A stretch of DNA of 64,000 nucleotides from an uncultured Flavobacteriales bacterium (GCA_943788145.1 CALSPD010000010.1:1-64000), one strand, 5' to 3'. Positions 45,915 through 56,122 are shown, numbered from the stretch's first letter. Numbers and translations: made by a program. The notes: generated by a model not told the origin, from the letters alone.

Positions 45915-45922
45915 CGAAACTA
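45915..45922 (-). promoter_or_regulatory. Putative -7 box (TAGTTTCG) for ftsX
   Basis: Minus-strand TAnnTTCG variant followed by CCC, 8 bases before the ATG. Confidence 0.35.
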
Positions 45923-46020
45923 GGGAATTAGTAAGGTTTGAATTGGTTGTAAATAGAAAGTAACTAACAATGCAAGTGCAATTTATTTAGGGTTCGGTCT
46001 TAAGGTGATCGGAACCTAGT

Positions 46021-47871
46021 CTATTGAACGGAATCGCCTCTTAGATTTCGAAAGTGTTTTCGTGCTTCAATTACGAAAAGGCTACCAGAATGGTCGGTTA
46101 GAATCAATTGAAATAGCTTCATCGCTTGATCACTATCGACTAAGCGATTTTCATAAATCAAGGCAGCTTCCATCAACGCATTGTCCACGAGAACCCCGTA
46201 AGGATAGAGTTCGGGAATTTTAAGGTAGGTTTCTGCAGCTTTTTCAAATTCCCCCATAGCAACATATATCGATGCCTTTTCAAAGAGTATGTCATCGCCA
46301 AGGTCATGACCTGGGAAGAGTTTGTCAATCAGATCGAGCTGAAGCAAAGCTGAGTCGTATTTGTGTTGCGCGCTCATTAATTCAATATGGGCAAACATCG
46401 AAAGCGCTTCGGCATTTGAATCGATGCCCATGTTTTCAGTAATAAAGGCACTTAGTTCAACCGCGTCATTCGAAATAAGCTTGGAGGTTGATCCCTTCAA
46501 CGCATTCAACTGAGATTGGGCCCATCCAAAGTCCCCAGCGTAATAAAACACCAACGCATTCTTGAGTTTAGCCTGATGACCAATTTCATCGTATTTGAAT
46601 TTCTTCTCGACTTGTCCATAGAGCAATGACGCATCCCATACATTATTCGAAAGCACATAAATATCCGCCAATTGCACTTTTAATCGAGCCGCATCAAGAT
46701 CAGAAAGTCCTGGTTTGGCAATTGTCGATTCGAGTAGGGCTACCGCTTCTTCAACCGCAGAAGGATGGTATTTGCTTTCATAAAAAGCCTTCACATAAGC
46801 CAAATCGGCAATGATAGCGGCCGTTTTTGATGAATATCCCATTTCATTAAGCGCGGCTTCATATTCGGCTATCAACTGTGTAATGGCGCTTTGATCGTAT
46901 GCAGCGCGGGTTACTTTGGCGTTCAATGACTTCAAAACACCTGTGACAGCCTCGATATAATAATAGGTTTTGGGGCCTTTTTCCTTAACGTAAGTATAGC
47001 CATCAATCGCCACGTTATACTTGTTGTTGTTTAGGGCCAATTCTGAAAGCTCCATTACTCGTGATCCATCCTCTCGATTCCTTTTGTCGAGGGCCTTTAC
47101 CTGAATCAATGCTGCTTCAAACTTGTTTTGCTTCATATACATCCAAATCAGCATTTCGGCATAAATGACTTCATCCGGATTCTTCTGTACACGCTTATTC
47201 AATTCTGCTTGCAACACATCATTGTATTTGTTGTTTTCCTCAAATCCAATAACTCGGTTTAGGGTGTTTTGTACACTTTGAATATAGCCGCTACTTACTT
47301 TAAGCACATCGAGGTATTCGTTCACCATTCCTTCGATGTCGCCCTTTTGTCCTAAGACTTGGGCAATCTGAAAATTGAATGGATAAGAATTACCCATGAT
47401 TTTGCGCCCTTGATAATAGGCCTCTAGCGCTCTATCATTATCGTTTAATTCCGAAAATGCGCGGCCAACGTCTAGGATTTGATTGACGGACGCTTTGTTT
47501 AAATCCTTTATGATATGATCGAATTCTTTATTTGCCTTATCCTCTTCACCCGCACGTAACAACACGCGGCCAATGTCTACTTTATAGCGATAAACCGCGG
47601 GATGGGCTTTGGAATGGCGCTCAGCAAGACGCTCGGCATCTTTGTAGTTTTCAACGGCCAGTAAGCTCGACAGAAAATACTCGTAGTCTTCTTCGTTACC
47701 GCTTTTTTCGTAAAGCTTTTCGTAATAGAGTAAAGCTTTTTCGAAATCCCCCTCGCGGTAGTAGTGCGCAGCCAATTGTTCGTCTGTTGTACCCTGCGCA
47801 ACACCTGTTAAGCTGCATGCTGCAAGACACAAGAAAAGGATAAGTAGCTTATTTACGTTTGACTGGAACAG
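46021..47871 (-). CDS. TPR-repeat lipoprotein with uncertain, non-ATG start
   Basis: About 603-616 residues of helical tetratricopeptide repeats (EQLAAHYYREGDFEKALLYYEKLY and many later). No ATG or GTG lies between the in-frame stop at 47881-47883 and the conserved body. A TTG (47832) would cut the signal peptide short, whereas CTG (47871) gives NKLLILFLCLAAC, a good lipoprotein signal with lipobox LAAC. I give the CTG extent with low certainty for the start. TPR proteins scaffold complexes; function here is unknown. It follows another lipoprotein and serS. Confidence 0.75.
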   Translation of the reverse strand: MFQSNVNKLLILFLCLAACSLTGVAQGTTDEQLAAHYYREGDFEKALLYYEKLYEKSGNEEDYEYFLSSLLAVENYKDAERLAERHSKAHPAVYRYKVDIGRVLLRAGEEDKANKEFDHIIKDLNKASVNQILDVGRAFSELNDNDRALEAYYQGRKIMGNSYPFNFQIAQVLGQKGDIEGMVNEYLDVLKVSSGYIQSVQNTLNRVIGFEENNKYNDVLQAELNKRVQKNPDEVIYAEMLIWMYMKQNKFEAALIQVKALDKRNREDGSRVMELSELALNNNKYNVAIDGYTYVKEKGPKTYYYIEAVTGVLKSLNAKVTRAAYDQSAITQLIAEYEAALNEMGYSSKTAAIIADLAYVKAFYESKYHPSAVEEAVALLESTIAKPGLSDLDAARLKVQLADIYVLSNNVWDASLLYGQVEKKFKYDEIGHQAKLKNALVFYYAGDFGWAQSQLNALKGSTSKLISNDAVELSAFITENMGIDSNAEALSMFAHIELMSAQHKYDSALLQLDLIDKLFPGHDLGDDILFEKASIYVAMGEFEKAAETYLKIPELYPYGVLVDNALMEAALIYENRLVDSDQAMKLFQLILTDHSGSLFVIEARKHFRNLRGDSVQ

Positions 47872-48427
47872 GTGAAAGAATTACTGTTTTAACGCTGTCA
47901 ATCAATTGAGTGACAGCAGGTTTTGTTGAGTTGTATTGTGCGTTGGCAGAAGCATAACCTCCTGATAGTTCGTCAGCGGCCTTCACTAAATTCGCCACAG
48001 AGACGGCCTCTGTTTTGAAATAGCCTCTAAACTCATCTTGACTGAATAAATTATTTTTCACGTCAGCGCGCAGATTTGCAAGTTGCGCCTCACTAAACCT
48101 TAACTCTTTCTTCACCTGAATATATCGCTGAAGGGCTTTTCCGTAAAATTTTTGGCAGCGCATATAATCTCCAAATTGCAATCCAGATTCTCGATCTAAG
48201 GTGTCGGTGATGTTTTCAAACACCCACGCACCTGTGGTGGTCATTTCGAGTAGGCGTTTTTCAATCTGAGTTGAATCGACTGCTTGAACTACTTCGCTCA
48301 CATGATTTAGGAACGCACCTAGACTGTCAATTTGTTGAATGCGTTCTGCTTGTTGTTGCCGATTGCAGGACATCAAGCTGGCGGCTATTATCAAGGCAAC
48401 AAATGGTATGGCGAAAAACCTTTTCAT
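47849..48427 (-). CDS. Hypothetical lipoprotein
   Basis: 192 residues from ATG 48427, which overlaps the serS stop by one base. The signal peptide ends in lipobox SLMSC-N. The mature part is helical with no recognised domain (RRLEM, RFSEAQLANLRADVK). It sits between serS and the TPR lipoprotein and may act with the latter. Function unknown. Confidence 0.78.
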   Translation of the reverse strand: MKRFFAIPFVALIIAASLMSCNRQQQAERIQQIDSLGAFLNHVSEVVQAVDSTQIEKRLLEMTTTGAWVFENITDTLDRESGLQFGDYMRCQKFYGKALQRYIQVKKELRFSEAQLANLRADVKNNLFSQDEFRGYFKTEAVSVANLVKAADELSGGYASANAQYNSTKPAVTQLIDSVKTVILSPVPVKRK

Positions 48428-49692
48428 CAAATCGTTTCAAATTTTGTGTAAGGTATCAAACAAGCAGGGATGCGAATGGTTTCTCCGTCAAAGTTATTTT
48501 CAAGAATCGCTGCCAAAATTCTCGGAAGAGCAAGCGCGCTGCCATTTAAGGTGTGTGCCAGCTGATTTTTACCCTCGTGGTTCTTTATACGCAATTTCAT
48601 TCGATTTGCTTGAAAGGTTTCAAAGTTAGAAACCGAACTAACTTCGAGCCACCTTCCTTGTCCACGTGAATATACTTCCAAATCGTAGGTTAATGCAGAT
48701 GTAAAGCCCATGTCTCCTCCGCAAAGTCTCAATACTCGATAGGGCAGGTTCAATTTCTGAAGCAAGTTCTCGACATGAAGCACCATACTCTCTAAGGTTT
48801 CATAGCTCTTTTCCGGTGAAACGATTTGCACGATTTCTACCTTATCAAATTGATGTAAACGGTTTAGTCCGCGAACTTCTTTTCCATAAGAACCTGCTTC
48901 GCGCCTAAAACATGGAGTATAACCCGCATTTTTAATCGGTAAATCGGTTTCAGATAGAATGACACCTCTATAAATGTTGGTGATGGGCACCTCTGCTGTT
49001 GGGATTAAAAAAAGATCATCTACCGTTGCATGATACATCTGACCATCCTTGTCAGGCAATTGACCGGTTCCAAATCCCGAGTCGGCATTAATCATTAAAG
49101 GTGGAATGATTTCGCTGTATCCAGCAGCTTCAGCTTCATCTAAGAAAAACTGAATCAACGCCCGCTGTAGTTTAGCTCCTTTTCCAAGGTAAACGGGAAA
49201 TCCAGCTCCTGTAATTTTAACTCCGAGTTCGAAATCAATTAAGCCGTAGGTTTTGGCTAAATCCCAGTGCGGTGTTGCGTGTTTTGCATCCGAAGCCTCA
49301 CCCCAAGAGCGGACTGTTTCATTGTCCTCGCTGTTGCGCCCCTCGGGTACGGAGCTGTGCGGGGTGTTTGGAATAGTCGCAAGCAGGTCCAATAGATCTT
49401 TTTCCAGCTGGCGTAATTCTAGCTCGAGTTCTTGGTTATACTTTTTTAATTCCGAAGTTTTTTCTTTGGCGGAATTGGCGCCTGCGCTATTTCCTTCCTT
49501 CATCATTCGGCCAATTTCCGAAGCAATTCTTTTTGCCTCAGCGAGGTTTTGATCTAAGGTAAATTGTGCATGTTTACGCTTATCGTCTAGGCTAATAGCT
49601 AAATCGATTTGATCGAGCGCGTCTACCTTTCGTTTGGCAAGCGCATCAATAACAGCTTGTCTGTTTTCGCGGATGTGAGATACTTGTAACAT
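48427..49692 (-). CDS. serS: Seryl-tRNA synthetase
   Basis: 421 residues. The N-terminal antiparallel coiled-coil arm (about 30-105) is followed by the class II core with motif 2 (CFRREAGSYG) and motif 3 (NGSALALPRILAAILENN). It charges tRNA-Ser and tRNA-Sec types. It follows the rplU-rpmA terminator and precedes the two lipoprotein genes. Confidence 0.97.
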   Translation of the reverse strand: MLQVSHIRENRQAVIDALAKRKVDALDQIDLAISLDDKRKHAQFTLDQNLAEAKRIASEIGRMMKEGNSAGANSAKEKTSELKKYNQELELELRQLEKDLLDLLATIPNTPHSSVPEGRNSEDNETVRSWGEASDAKHATPHWDLAKTYGLIDFELGVKITGAGFPVYLGKGAKLQRALIQFFLDEAEAAGYSEIIPPLMINADSGFGTGQLPDKDGQMYHATVDDLFLIPTAEVPITNIYRGVILSETDLPIKNAGYTPCFRREAGSYGKEVRGLNRLHQFDKVEIVQIVSPEKSYETLESMVLHVENLLQKLNLPYRVLRLCGGDMGFTSALTYDLEVYSRGQGRWLEVSSVSNFETFQANRMKLRIKNHEGKNQLAHTLNGSALALPRILAAILENNFDGETIRIPACLIPYTKFETI

Positions 49693-49718
49693 GTGTCAAT
49701 AATGGAGCGAATGAAAAC

Positions 49719-49752
49719 AAAAAATCCCGATTCAACATGCATCGAATCGGGA
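49719..49752 (-). terminator. Rho-independent terminator after rpmA
   Basis: TCCCGATTC (49725-49733) and GAATCGGGA (49744-49752) pair around a 10-base loop. On the minus strand the stem is followed by six T (A's at 49719-49724), ending the rplU-rpmA transcript. Confidence 0.88.
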
Positions 49753-49776
49753 CAATTAATATGAATTAACTTGTTC

Positions 49777-50040
49777 TTAGTTCTCTGCCTTAGGAAGGAC
49801 AGATACAAAGGACTTGTTGTTTTTCTTTTTCTGGAAGGTTACGATTCCATCGGAAGTTGCAAATAATGTATGGTCTTTACCAACACCCACGTTTTCACCT
49901 GGGTTGTGGTGTGTGCCTCGCTGACGAACAATAATGTTTCCAGCAATTGCGGTTTGACCGCCATAAATTTTTACTCCAAGTCGCTTACTATGCGACTCAC
50001 GTCCGTTTTTGGAACTACCTACACCTTTTTTATGTGCCAT
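49777..50040 (-). CDS. rpmA: 50S ribosomal protein bL27
   Basis: 87 residues beginning [20 protein letters not shown], with [19 protein letters not shown] in the middle, as in all bL27. The N-terminus reaches the peptidyl-transferase centre. It follows rplU by 20 bases. Confidence 0.97.
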   Translation of the reverse strand: MAHKKGVGSSKNGRESHSKRLGVKIYGGQTAIAGNIIVRQRGTHHNPGENVGVGKDHTLFATSDGIVTFQKKKNNKSFVSVLPKAEN

Positions 50041-50060
50041 GATGTTCTAATTTTTAAAGC

Positions 50061-50474
50061 TTATTCTTCGCTTTTTGGTTCTTCTACTTTCTCAGCCTTA
50101 GGGGCAACTTCTTTCGCTTCTGCTTTTGGAGCTGCCTCCTTTTTAGCAGCGGCTTTAGCTCCACCAGCTTTAATTTCATTGATCTGGATTTCCGTCAAAT
50201 ACTGACGGTGTCCATTCATCTTCTGGTAACCTTTACGTCTCTTCTTTTTGAAGACGATTACCTTATCACCTTTAAGGTGTTCCAAGACAGTTGCACATAC
50301 TTGTGCACCATCGATAGCTGGGGCGCCAATGTTTACTTTTCCTCCATCTTCAATAAGAAGTACACGATCGAAGTTTACCTTCTTTCCAACTTCAGTATCT
50401 AAACGGTGAACATAAACCTTTTGGTCTTTTTCAACTTTAAATTGCTGCCCTGCTATATCTACAATTGCGTACAT
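50061..50474 (-). CDS. rplU: 50S ribosomal protein bL21
   Basis: 137 residues. The bL21 core (AIVDIAGQQFKVEKDQ, FKKKRRKGYQKMNGHRQ) fills about 103 residues. The last 34 are a charged Ala/Lys/Glu-rich tail (AAAKKEAAPKAE...), a low-complexity extension typical of some Bacteroidota. It precedes rpmA. Confidence 0.96.
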   Translation of the reverse strand: MYAIVDIAGQQFKVEKDQKVYVHRLDTEVGKKVNFDRVLLIEDGGKVNIGAPAIDGAQVCATVLEHLKGDKVIVFKKKRRKGYQKMNGHRQYLTEIQINEIKAGGAKAAAKKEAAPKAEAKEVAPKAEKVEEPKSEE

Positions 50475-50505
50475 AGCTATAATTTACTTTTCTTTAAAAG
50501 GGGTG

Positions 50506-50534
50506 CGAATGTAAGACTTTTTGGTTTTCAACAA
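50506..50534 (-). promoter_or_regulatory. Putative promoter for rplU-rpmA
   Basis: Minus strand TTG (50532-50534), 18-base spacer, TACATTCG (50506-50513), 32 bases before the ATG. Confidence 0.5.
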
Positions 50535-50555
50535 TCAATGCGAGATTGTTTATTT

Positions 50556-51473
50556 CTATCGGAACATCTTGTTTAGCCATTTACCTGGCGATTTCATGTT
50601 GATCAAAAAGATTCCTAATAGAATAAAAAGCATGAAAACAAGGTCTGTCAATTGAATGAGTTCGCCATCCAATAATCCCCACCCAAGGGCTACGACAGGA
50701 ATTAGGTAAGTCACTGTCGTGGCAAACACAGCTGTTGTTTCCTTGATTAACTTATTGAAAATGATGACGGCAATGGCTGTTCCAACTATGGCGAGAATGC
50801 TTAAATAAAGTACGCCTATCCAACTTTCTGGATTCGTTGCCACCTTGTCCATAAAGGACGTGCCAAAAATGAGGTAAACCAAGCACCACGGTCCTGTCAA
50901 AAGGAAAGATAGCGATGTAATGTGGGTTGGCTTGAGATGCGGAAGCTTTGATTTTATCGTATTTACAGCAATTCCATACATGAGGGCGCCACAAACTACA
51001 AGCAGTGCATATTTGCTGTTTCCGGAAAAGGCAAATAGGCTTTCAAACCCAATCAAGCCTGCCGCACCGATCAGTGCAATCAAAACACCGGTTACCTGCA
51101 TCCATGTCGTTTTGGTTCGAAAAATTGCCACACCAATAAGCAACGTGAAAAGAGATGTTAATGAGTTCAATATTCCGCTTAGCGCACTCGGTATTTGGGT
51201 TTGGGCAAGCGCAAAGAGGAAAGCTGGAATTGCGTTACCGAAAAGTCCGGTGACCAGCAAGGGAAGGTAATTACCCTTGAGGGTTTTTAAATTTCTTAAG
51301 GCAATGGGAAGTAGCACTAAAAACGCCATTGAGATGCGAAAAGCGGCCACTTCATTGCTGTCAAAGTAAATAAGCCCCTTTTTCATTAAAATGAAAGAAC
51401 TGCCCCAAGTTAAGGCGAGTAAAACCAACACAACCCATTGCGTTGGTTTATGAGAAAAATCCAGTTTCAACAT
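50556..51473 (-). CDS. EamA/DMT family transporter
   Basis: 305 residues with ten hydrophobic helices in two EamA halves (about 1-140 and 150-295; WGSSFILMKKGL and the second GLLDGELIQ segment). DMT family members export or import small metabolites such as amino acids, nucleotide sugars or drugs; the substrate is unknown. It stands alone with a TACTTTCG box 8 bases upstream. Confidence 0.9.
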   Translation of the reverse strand: MLKLDFSHKPTQWVVLVLLALTWGSSFILMKKGLIYFDSNEVAAFRISMAFLVLLPIALRNLKTLKGNYLPLLVTGLFGNAIPAFLFALAQTQIPSALSGILNSLTSLFTLLIGVAIFRTKTTWMQVTGVLIALIGAAGLIGFESLFAFSGNSKYALLVVCGALMYGIAVNTIKSKLPHLKPTHITSLSFLLTGPWCLVYLIFGTSFMDKVATNPESWIGVLYLSILAIVGTAIAVIIFNKLIKETTAVFATTVTYLIPVVALGWGLLDGELIQLTDLVFMLFILLGIFLINMKSPGKWLNKMFR

Positions 51474-51481
51474 CAGTAGCG

Positions 51482-51489
51482 CGAAAGTA
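51482..51489 (-). promoter_or_regulatory. Putative -7 box (TACTTTCG) for the EamA gene
   Basis: Minus-strand TAnnTTCG variant followed by CGC, 8 bases before the ATG at 51473. Confidence 0.35.
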
Positions 51490-51591
51490 GACGTACGATT
51501 TCGAGTTTCATAAAAACAACTGCGCCAAGAATAAATGAATTCTTAATGATGGACGGTCATTGGATTAGTACAATTTGATTAACGTTGAAAT

Positions 51592-52146
51592 ATGAAAATT
51601 TACACCAAAAAAGGCGATGATGGCACAACAGGATTGCTTGGTGGAACTAGGCTTCCCAAACATCATTTAAGAATAGAAAGCTATGGAACAGTGGACGAAT
51701 TGAATGCCTTTGTGGGTTCGCTTCGAGATTATGAGTTATCGGAAGGCCATCGCAGATTTCTAATTAACATCCAGGAAAAACTTTTCACCCTTGGATCGCA
51801 TTTGGCAGCGGATCCCGAAAAGAACAATATGAAGCTTCCTGAATTGACCATTCATGATGTTGCCGAGTTAGAGTTGGCCATGGACAAAATGGAGGAACTT
51901 TTGCCGGAAATGAAGTTTTTTGTTTTGCCTGGTGGTCATCCAGCCGTATCATCTTGTCATGTGTGCCGAACGGTTTGCCGAAGAGCCGAGCGATTATGTG
52001 TTGCGTTGAATGAACACAATAAGCTGGACCCCATCTTGTTGACCTATTTAAATCGACTTTCTGATTATTTCTTCGTCTTATCTAGGCAGCTTACGCAAGA
52101 TTTTGGAGCAGTCGAAGTTCCTTGGAACCCGACATCAAGGGCTTAA
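51592..52146 (+). CDS. Cob(I)yrinic acid a,c-diamide adenosyltransferase (PduO-type)
   Basis: 184 residues. The PduO/MMAB fold shows TKKGDDGTTGLL at the start, RIESYGTVDELNAFVG and the RRAERLCVAL/YLNRLSDYFF segments. It attaches the adenosyl group to cob(I)alamin to make coenzyme B12. It is followed by the DUF2795-type gene and secA, a common Bacteroidota neighbourhood. No other B12 gene is in the window. Confidence 0.94.
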   Translation: MKIYTKKGDDGTTGLLGGTRLPKHHLRIESYGTVDELNAFVGSLRDYELSEGHRRFLINIQEKLFTLGSHLAADPEKNNMKLPELTIHDVAELELAMDKMEELLPEMKFFVLPGGHPAVSSCHVCRTVCRRAERLCVALNEHNKLDPILLTYLNRLSDYFFVLSRQLTQDFGAVEVPWNPTSRA

Positions 52147-52186
52147 GTGTCACATTATCAAGTAGTAAGCCTGTATTAAAATAAGC

Positions 52187-52216
52187 TTGCATCGTATGAT
52201 AAAAAATATATTTTTG
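52187..52216 (+). promoter_or_regulatory. Promoter for the DUF2795 gene
   Basis: TTG (52187-52189), a 19-base spacer and TATTTTTG (52209-52216) match the Bacteroidota -33/-7 consensus in both boxes and spacing. The ATG is at 52253, leaving a leader of about 30 bases. Confidence 0.55.
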
Positions 52217-52252
52217 CGGCATTGAGAAGGACCCCTAAAATTTAGGAGAAAA

Positions 52253-52474
52253 ATGTATTGGACTTTAGAATTAGCATCATATTTAGAAGACGCTCCTTGG
52301 CCAGCTACCAAAGACGAGTTAATCGACTTCGCCATGCGAACGGGTGCTCCATTGGAAGTGGTAGAGAATCTTCAAGCCTTGGAAGATGAAGGAGACAATT
52401 ACGAAACAATTGAAGACATTTGGCCGGACTATCCTACCAAAGAAGATTTCTTCTTTAATGAAGATGAATATTAG
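52253..52474 (+). CDS. DUF2795 domain-containing small protein
   Basis: 73 residues. The whole sequence fits DUF2795 (ELASYLEDAPWPATKDELI, NLQALEDEGDNYETIEDIW, YPTKEDFFFNEDEY), very well conserved in Bacteroidota. It is small, acidic and cytoplasmic. Function unknown. It has its own promoter and lies before secA. Confidence 0.9.
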   Translation: MYWTLELASYLEDAPWPATKDELIDFAMRTGAPLEVVENLQALEDEGDNYETIEDIWPDYPTKEDFFFNEDEY

Positions 52475-52498
52475 GGTTTTATAAACCTATCGAACTAA

Positions 52499-52526
52499 CA
52501 AAAGCCGTCCGTTTGGATGGCTTTTG
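52499..52526 (+). terminator. Probable weak terminator after the DUF2795 gene
   Basis: A 12-pair stem with one G-U pair (52499-52510 with 52515-52526) around the loop GTTT. Only a short T-run lies in the right arm, so termination before secA may be partial. Confidence 0.55.
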
Positions 52527-52564
52527 TCGTATAAAACTGAACCGTTTGCGTCACGTGCAATCTG

Positions 52565-52572
52565 TATTTTCG
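52565..52572 (+). promoter_or_regulatory. Putative -7 box (TATTTTCG) for secA
   Basis: TAnnTTCG variant with TTG (52546-52548) 16 bases upstream, giving a leader of about 70 bases before the ATG at 52651. Confidence 0.4.
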
Positions 52573-52650
52573 CCCACCATTTGGCAACTTTGTCAGGTTT
52601 TTTCTTTTGGCAAGGCTGTTGAGTAAGGCCGCATCTTTAATTGAACCATC

Positions 52651-55600
52651 ATGTTAGAAGTAGTTAATAAGTTTCTCAATCAAATTTTTGGAAACAAAAG
52701 CGATAAGGACATTAAGGAAATGACTCCCTATGTTGAGAAAATCAATGCCTTTTTTAATTCATATTCGAGTCTTTCCAACGACCAACTCCGGGGCAAAACG
52801 GCTGAACTAAAGGCACGTATCCATGAAGCAATAAAGGAAGATCAAGAACGCGTAAACGAATTAAAAGCGAAAGTTGAATTAGATGAAACGTCATTCAACG
52901 AGAAGGAGCTGATCTACGAAGAAATTGACAAAATCGACAAGGAAATTGTAGAGAAAATTGAGGCACAATTAAAGGAAATTTTACCAGAGGCGTTTGCTGT
53001 TGTAAAAGAAACCGCAAGAAGGTTTAAAGAGAATGACGAATTAGAGGTAAACGCCACCGAAATGGATTTGGAACTTGCCGTGAATGCAGGCCATATTACA
53101 ATAGTCGGAGATAACGCAAAATGGAAGAATCGCTGGATGGCGGCTGGAAATGAAGTCAAATGGGAAATGGTTCATTATGATGTTCAGCTGATAGGAGGCA
53201 TTGTTTTGCACGAAGGCAAGATTGCTGAGATGGCTACGGGTGAGGGTAAAACCTTGGTTGCAACGCTACCAGTTTATCTAAACGCCCTTTCAGGGCGAGG
53301 GGTTCACCTGGTTACGGTGAATGATTACTTAGCTAGAAGGGACTGCGAATGGATGGCACCAATCTTCCAATTTCATGGTTTAACCATTGATTGCATCGAT
53401 CGTCATCAGCCGAATAGTGAGGCAAGACGAAAGGCATATCGATGCGACATCACTTATGGTACAAACAATGAATTCGGTTTCGATTATTTACGAGACAATA
53501 TGGCGGGTCGCCCAAAAGATTTGGTGCAGCGGGTGCATAACTACGCCATTGTCGATGAGGTTGATTCGGTTTTAATCGATGATGCACGAACACCTTTGAT
53601 TATTTCTGGACCCACTCCAAAAGGCGATCAGCAGCAATTTATACAATTGAAATCGCGCATTGAAAAATTAGTTGGTGCGCAGAAATCGCTCATCAATGGT
53701 TTGCTTGCCGACTCGAAGAAAATGTTGGCATCCACATCCGAAACGACTTCCGATAAGAAGCAATTAGAAGCCAATCATAAAATTGGAGGCGAAAACCTAT
53801 TGCGCGCTTTCCGAGGTCTGCCAAAGAACAAGGCGCTGATCAAGTATTTGAGTGAGCCAGGTGTGCGAACTACGCTTCAAAAAACGGAGAACTATTACCT
53901 TCAAGATCAGCAAAAGGAGATGCACATTATCGATGACGAACTCTTTTTCGTGATTGATGAAAAGCAGAACAGCATTGAGCTTACAGAAAAAGGCATTGAC
54001 CTTATAACCGAGCAAGGTGATGATAAATCCTTCTACATCATGCCTGATATTGGAATGGAGTTGTCCGATATTGAAAAACGTATTCCAGACGCAGAAGAAC
54101 GCGCCAAGGTTAAAGACAAGATCATCACCGACTATGCAGAGAAAGCCGAGCGCATTCATGCGATTAATCAGCTTTTAAAGGCTTACGCATTGTTTGAAAA
54201 GGATGTGGAATACGTAGTTATGGACGGCAAAGTCAAGATTGTTGACGAACAAACAGGACGTGTTATGGATGGCAGACGGTATTCGGACGGATTACACCAA
54301 GCCATCGAAACGAAGGAAAACGTGAAGGTTGAAGCGGCTACGCAAACCTATGCGACAGTGACTTTGCAGAACTATTTCCGGATGTACAATAAGCTTTCGG
54401 GAATGACAGGAACGGCTGAAACCGAAGCCGGTGAATTCTGGGAGATCTATAAATTAGATGTAGTTGTTTGTCCAACCAACCGTCCGATTGCAAGAAAAGA
54501 TGAGCAAGACTTGGTCTATAAAACGGCCCGCGAAAAATATAATGCTGTAATTGATGAGGTCGAAAAGCTCAGAAATGCGGGAAGGCCAATTCTTGTTGGA
54601 ACTACTTCTGTTGAGATTTCTGAATTATTGAGCCGTATGCTCAAAATGCGAAAAATTCCTCATCAAGTTTTGAATGCCAAGCTGCATCAAAGTGAGGCGG
54701 AAGTAGTTGCCGAAGCCGGAAAATCTGGAACCGTTACGATTGCAACAAACATGGCTGGTCGTGGTACAGATATTAAGCTTGGAGAAGGCGTTAAGGACGC
54801 TGGAGGTTTGGCTATTATTGGCACCGAGCGTCATGAGTCAAGGCGTGTTGACCGTCAGTTGAGAGGTCGTGCTGGTCGTCAAGGAGATACAGGATCGTCC
54901 CAATTTTTCGTTTCGCTTGAAGACCACTTGATGCGTCTTTTTGGTTCGGAACGTATTGCCAAACTTATGGACAGAATGGGTCTGGAGGAAGGTGAAGTGA
55001 TTCAACATGGAATGGTCAGTAAGAGTATTGAGCGAGCACAAAAGAAGGTGGAGGAAAACAATTTTGGTGTCCGTAAACGATTGCTTGAATACGATGATGT
55101 GATGAATTCACAGCGCGAGGTGATCTATAAGAAAAGACGCTACGCCTTATTTGGCGAACGAATGGGCGTTGAGACAGCAAATGCTGTTCATGACGTATGC
55201 TCCTCCATTGTAAACGAGTATCAAGATGCAAGAGATTTTGAAGGATTTGAAATGGAGCTTTTCAAGACTTTGGCCATCGAAAGCCCAGTTAACGAAGAGG
55301 AATTCTTAAACCGATCAAATGTTGAATTGGTTGACACACTTTTCAGTAAGGCGATTAATCATTATCAAGAGAAAAACAAGTTTATCGCAGAATTGGCATT
55401 GCCGGTGATTCACCGCGTTCATAACACGCAAGGAAACCAGTTTAAAAACATCGAAATTCCACTTTCTGATGGCCGCAAAGGACTGCCTTTGGTCATCGAC
55501 ATGGAAGAAGCGATTGCCAAGAATGGAAGAAACATACGCTTGGAGCTGGAGAAAACAACCACCCTCGCCATGATAGACCATCAATGGAAGGAGCATTTGC

Positions 55601-56055
55601 GCGACATGGACGATTTACGGCAGTCAGTTCAGAATGCCGTTTACGAGCAAAAGGATCCACTTTTGATTTACAAGTTTGAGTCTTTCAATCTGTTTGAACA
55701 AATGATGGACAAAGTCAATAAGGATATCGTAGGATTCTTGTTCAGAGCTACCCTTCCAAATCAACAAGCAGCGCACGCTACTCAAGGCCCAGCTGTGGAC
55801 ACGGATCTTTCTCGTGTTACTGCAACCAAGCAAGAAGTGGCTCCTGGCAGTGCACCGGATCCAAGGTTGCGGGGCAACTCACCTCAGCAGCCCGAAGTGA
55901 AAAAAGAACCCGTTCGTGTGGATAAGAAGCCAGGACGAAACGATAAGGTGGAAGTACGAGATATAAAAAGTGGTGAAGTGAAAGTGGTGAAGTATAAAGT
56001 TGCTGAGGAGAAGGTGGAGCAAGGCGCTTGGGAAGTGCTTCAGATAGTTGATTAG
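52651..56055 (+). CDS. secA: Preprotein translocase ATPase subunit SecA
   Basis: 1,134 residues, longer than the ~900 of E. coli. Walker A is [28 protein letters not shown] is the DEAD-like motif, and [14 protein letters not shown] with [10 protein letters not shown] are the motor motifs V and VI. Long insertions account for the extra length, as in other Bacteroidota SecA. It drives Sec export through SecYEG. The C-terminal zinc finger (CxCxnCH) is absent: the last residues read [21 protein letters not shown] and on to a Cys-free end, so SecB/lipid contacts may differ. A strong terminator follows. Confidence 0.97.
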   Translation: MLEVVNKFLNQIFGNKSDKDIKEMTPYVEKINAFFNSYSSLSNDQLRGKTAELKARIHEAIKEDQERVNELKAKVELDETSFNEKELIYEEIDKIDKEIVEKIEAQLKEILPEAFAVVKETARRFKENDELEVNATEMDLELAVNAGHITIVGDNAKWKNRWMAAGNEVKWEMVHYDVQLIGGIVLHEGKIAEMATGEGKTLVATLPVYLNALSGRGVHLVTVNDYLARRDCEWMAPIFQFHGLTIDCIDRHQPNSEARRKAYRCDITYGTNNEFGFDYLRDNMAGRPKDLVQRVHNYAIVDEVDSVLIDDARTPLIISGPTPKGDQQQFIQLKSRIEKLVGAQKSLINGLLADSKKMLASTSETTSDKKQLEANHKIGGENLLRAFRGLPKNKALIKYLSEPGVRTTLQKTENYYLQDQQKEMHIIDDELFFVIDEKQNSIELTEKGIDLITEQGDDKSFYIMPDIGMELSDIEKRIPDAEERAKVKDKIITDYAEKAERIHAINQLLKAYALFEKDVEYVVMDGKVKIVDEQTGRVMDGRRYSDGLHQAIETKENVKVEAATQTYATVTLQNYFRMYNKLSGMTGTAETEAGEFWEIYKLDVVVCPTNRPIARKDEQDLVYKTAREKYNAVIDEVEKLRNAGRPILVGTTSVEISELLSRMLKMRKIPHQVLNAKLHQSEAEVVAEAGKSGTVTIATNMAGRGTDIKLGEGVKDAGGLAIIGTERHESRRVDRQLRGRAGRQGDTGSSQFFVSLEDHLMRLFGSERIAKLMDRMGLEEGEVIQHGMVSKSIERAQKKVEENNFGVRKRLLEYDDVMNSQREVIYKKRRYALFGERMGVETANAVHDVCSSIVNEYQDARDFEGFEMELFKTLAIESPVNEEEFLNRSNVELVDTLFSKAINHYQEKNKFIAELALPVIHRVHNTQGNQFKNIEIPLSDGRKGLPLVIDMEEAIAKNGRNIRLELEKTTTLAMIDHQWKEHLRDMDDLRQSVQNAVYEQKDPLLIYKFESFNLFEQMMDKVNKDIVGFLFRATLPNQQAAHATQGPAVDTDLSRVTATKQEVAPGSAPDPRLRGNSPQQPEVKKEPVRVDKKPGRNDKVEVRDIKSGEVKVVKYKVAEEKVEQGAWEVLQIVD

Positions 56056-56074
56056 AACCTAGCATATGATGCAT

Positions 56075-56105
56075 AAAAAAAGGGCGCCTTTTGGGCGCCC
56101 TTTTT
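56075..56105. terminator. Bidirectional rho-independent terminator
   Basis: GGGCGCC (56082-56088) pairs with GGCGCCC (56094-56100) around a 5-base loop. A-tract before and T-tract after serve secA and the converging T9SS gene. Confidence 0.9.
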
Positions 56106-56122
56106 ATTTGCTCTAGATCGAT

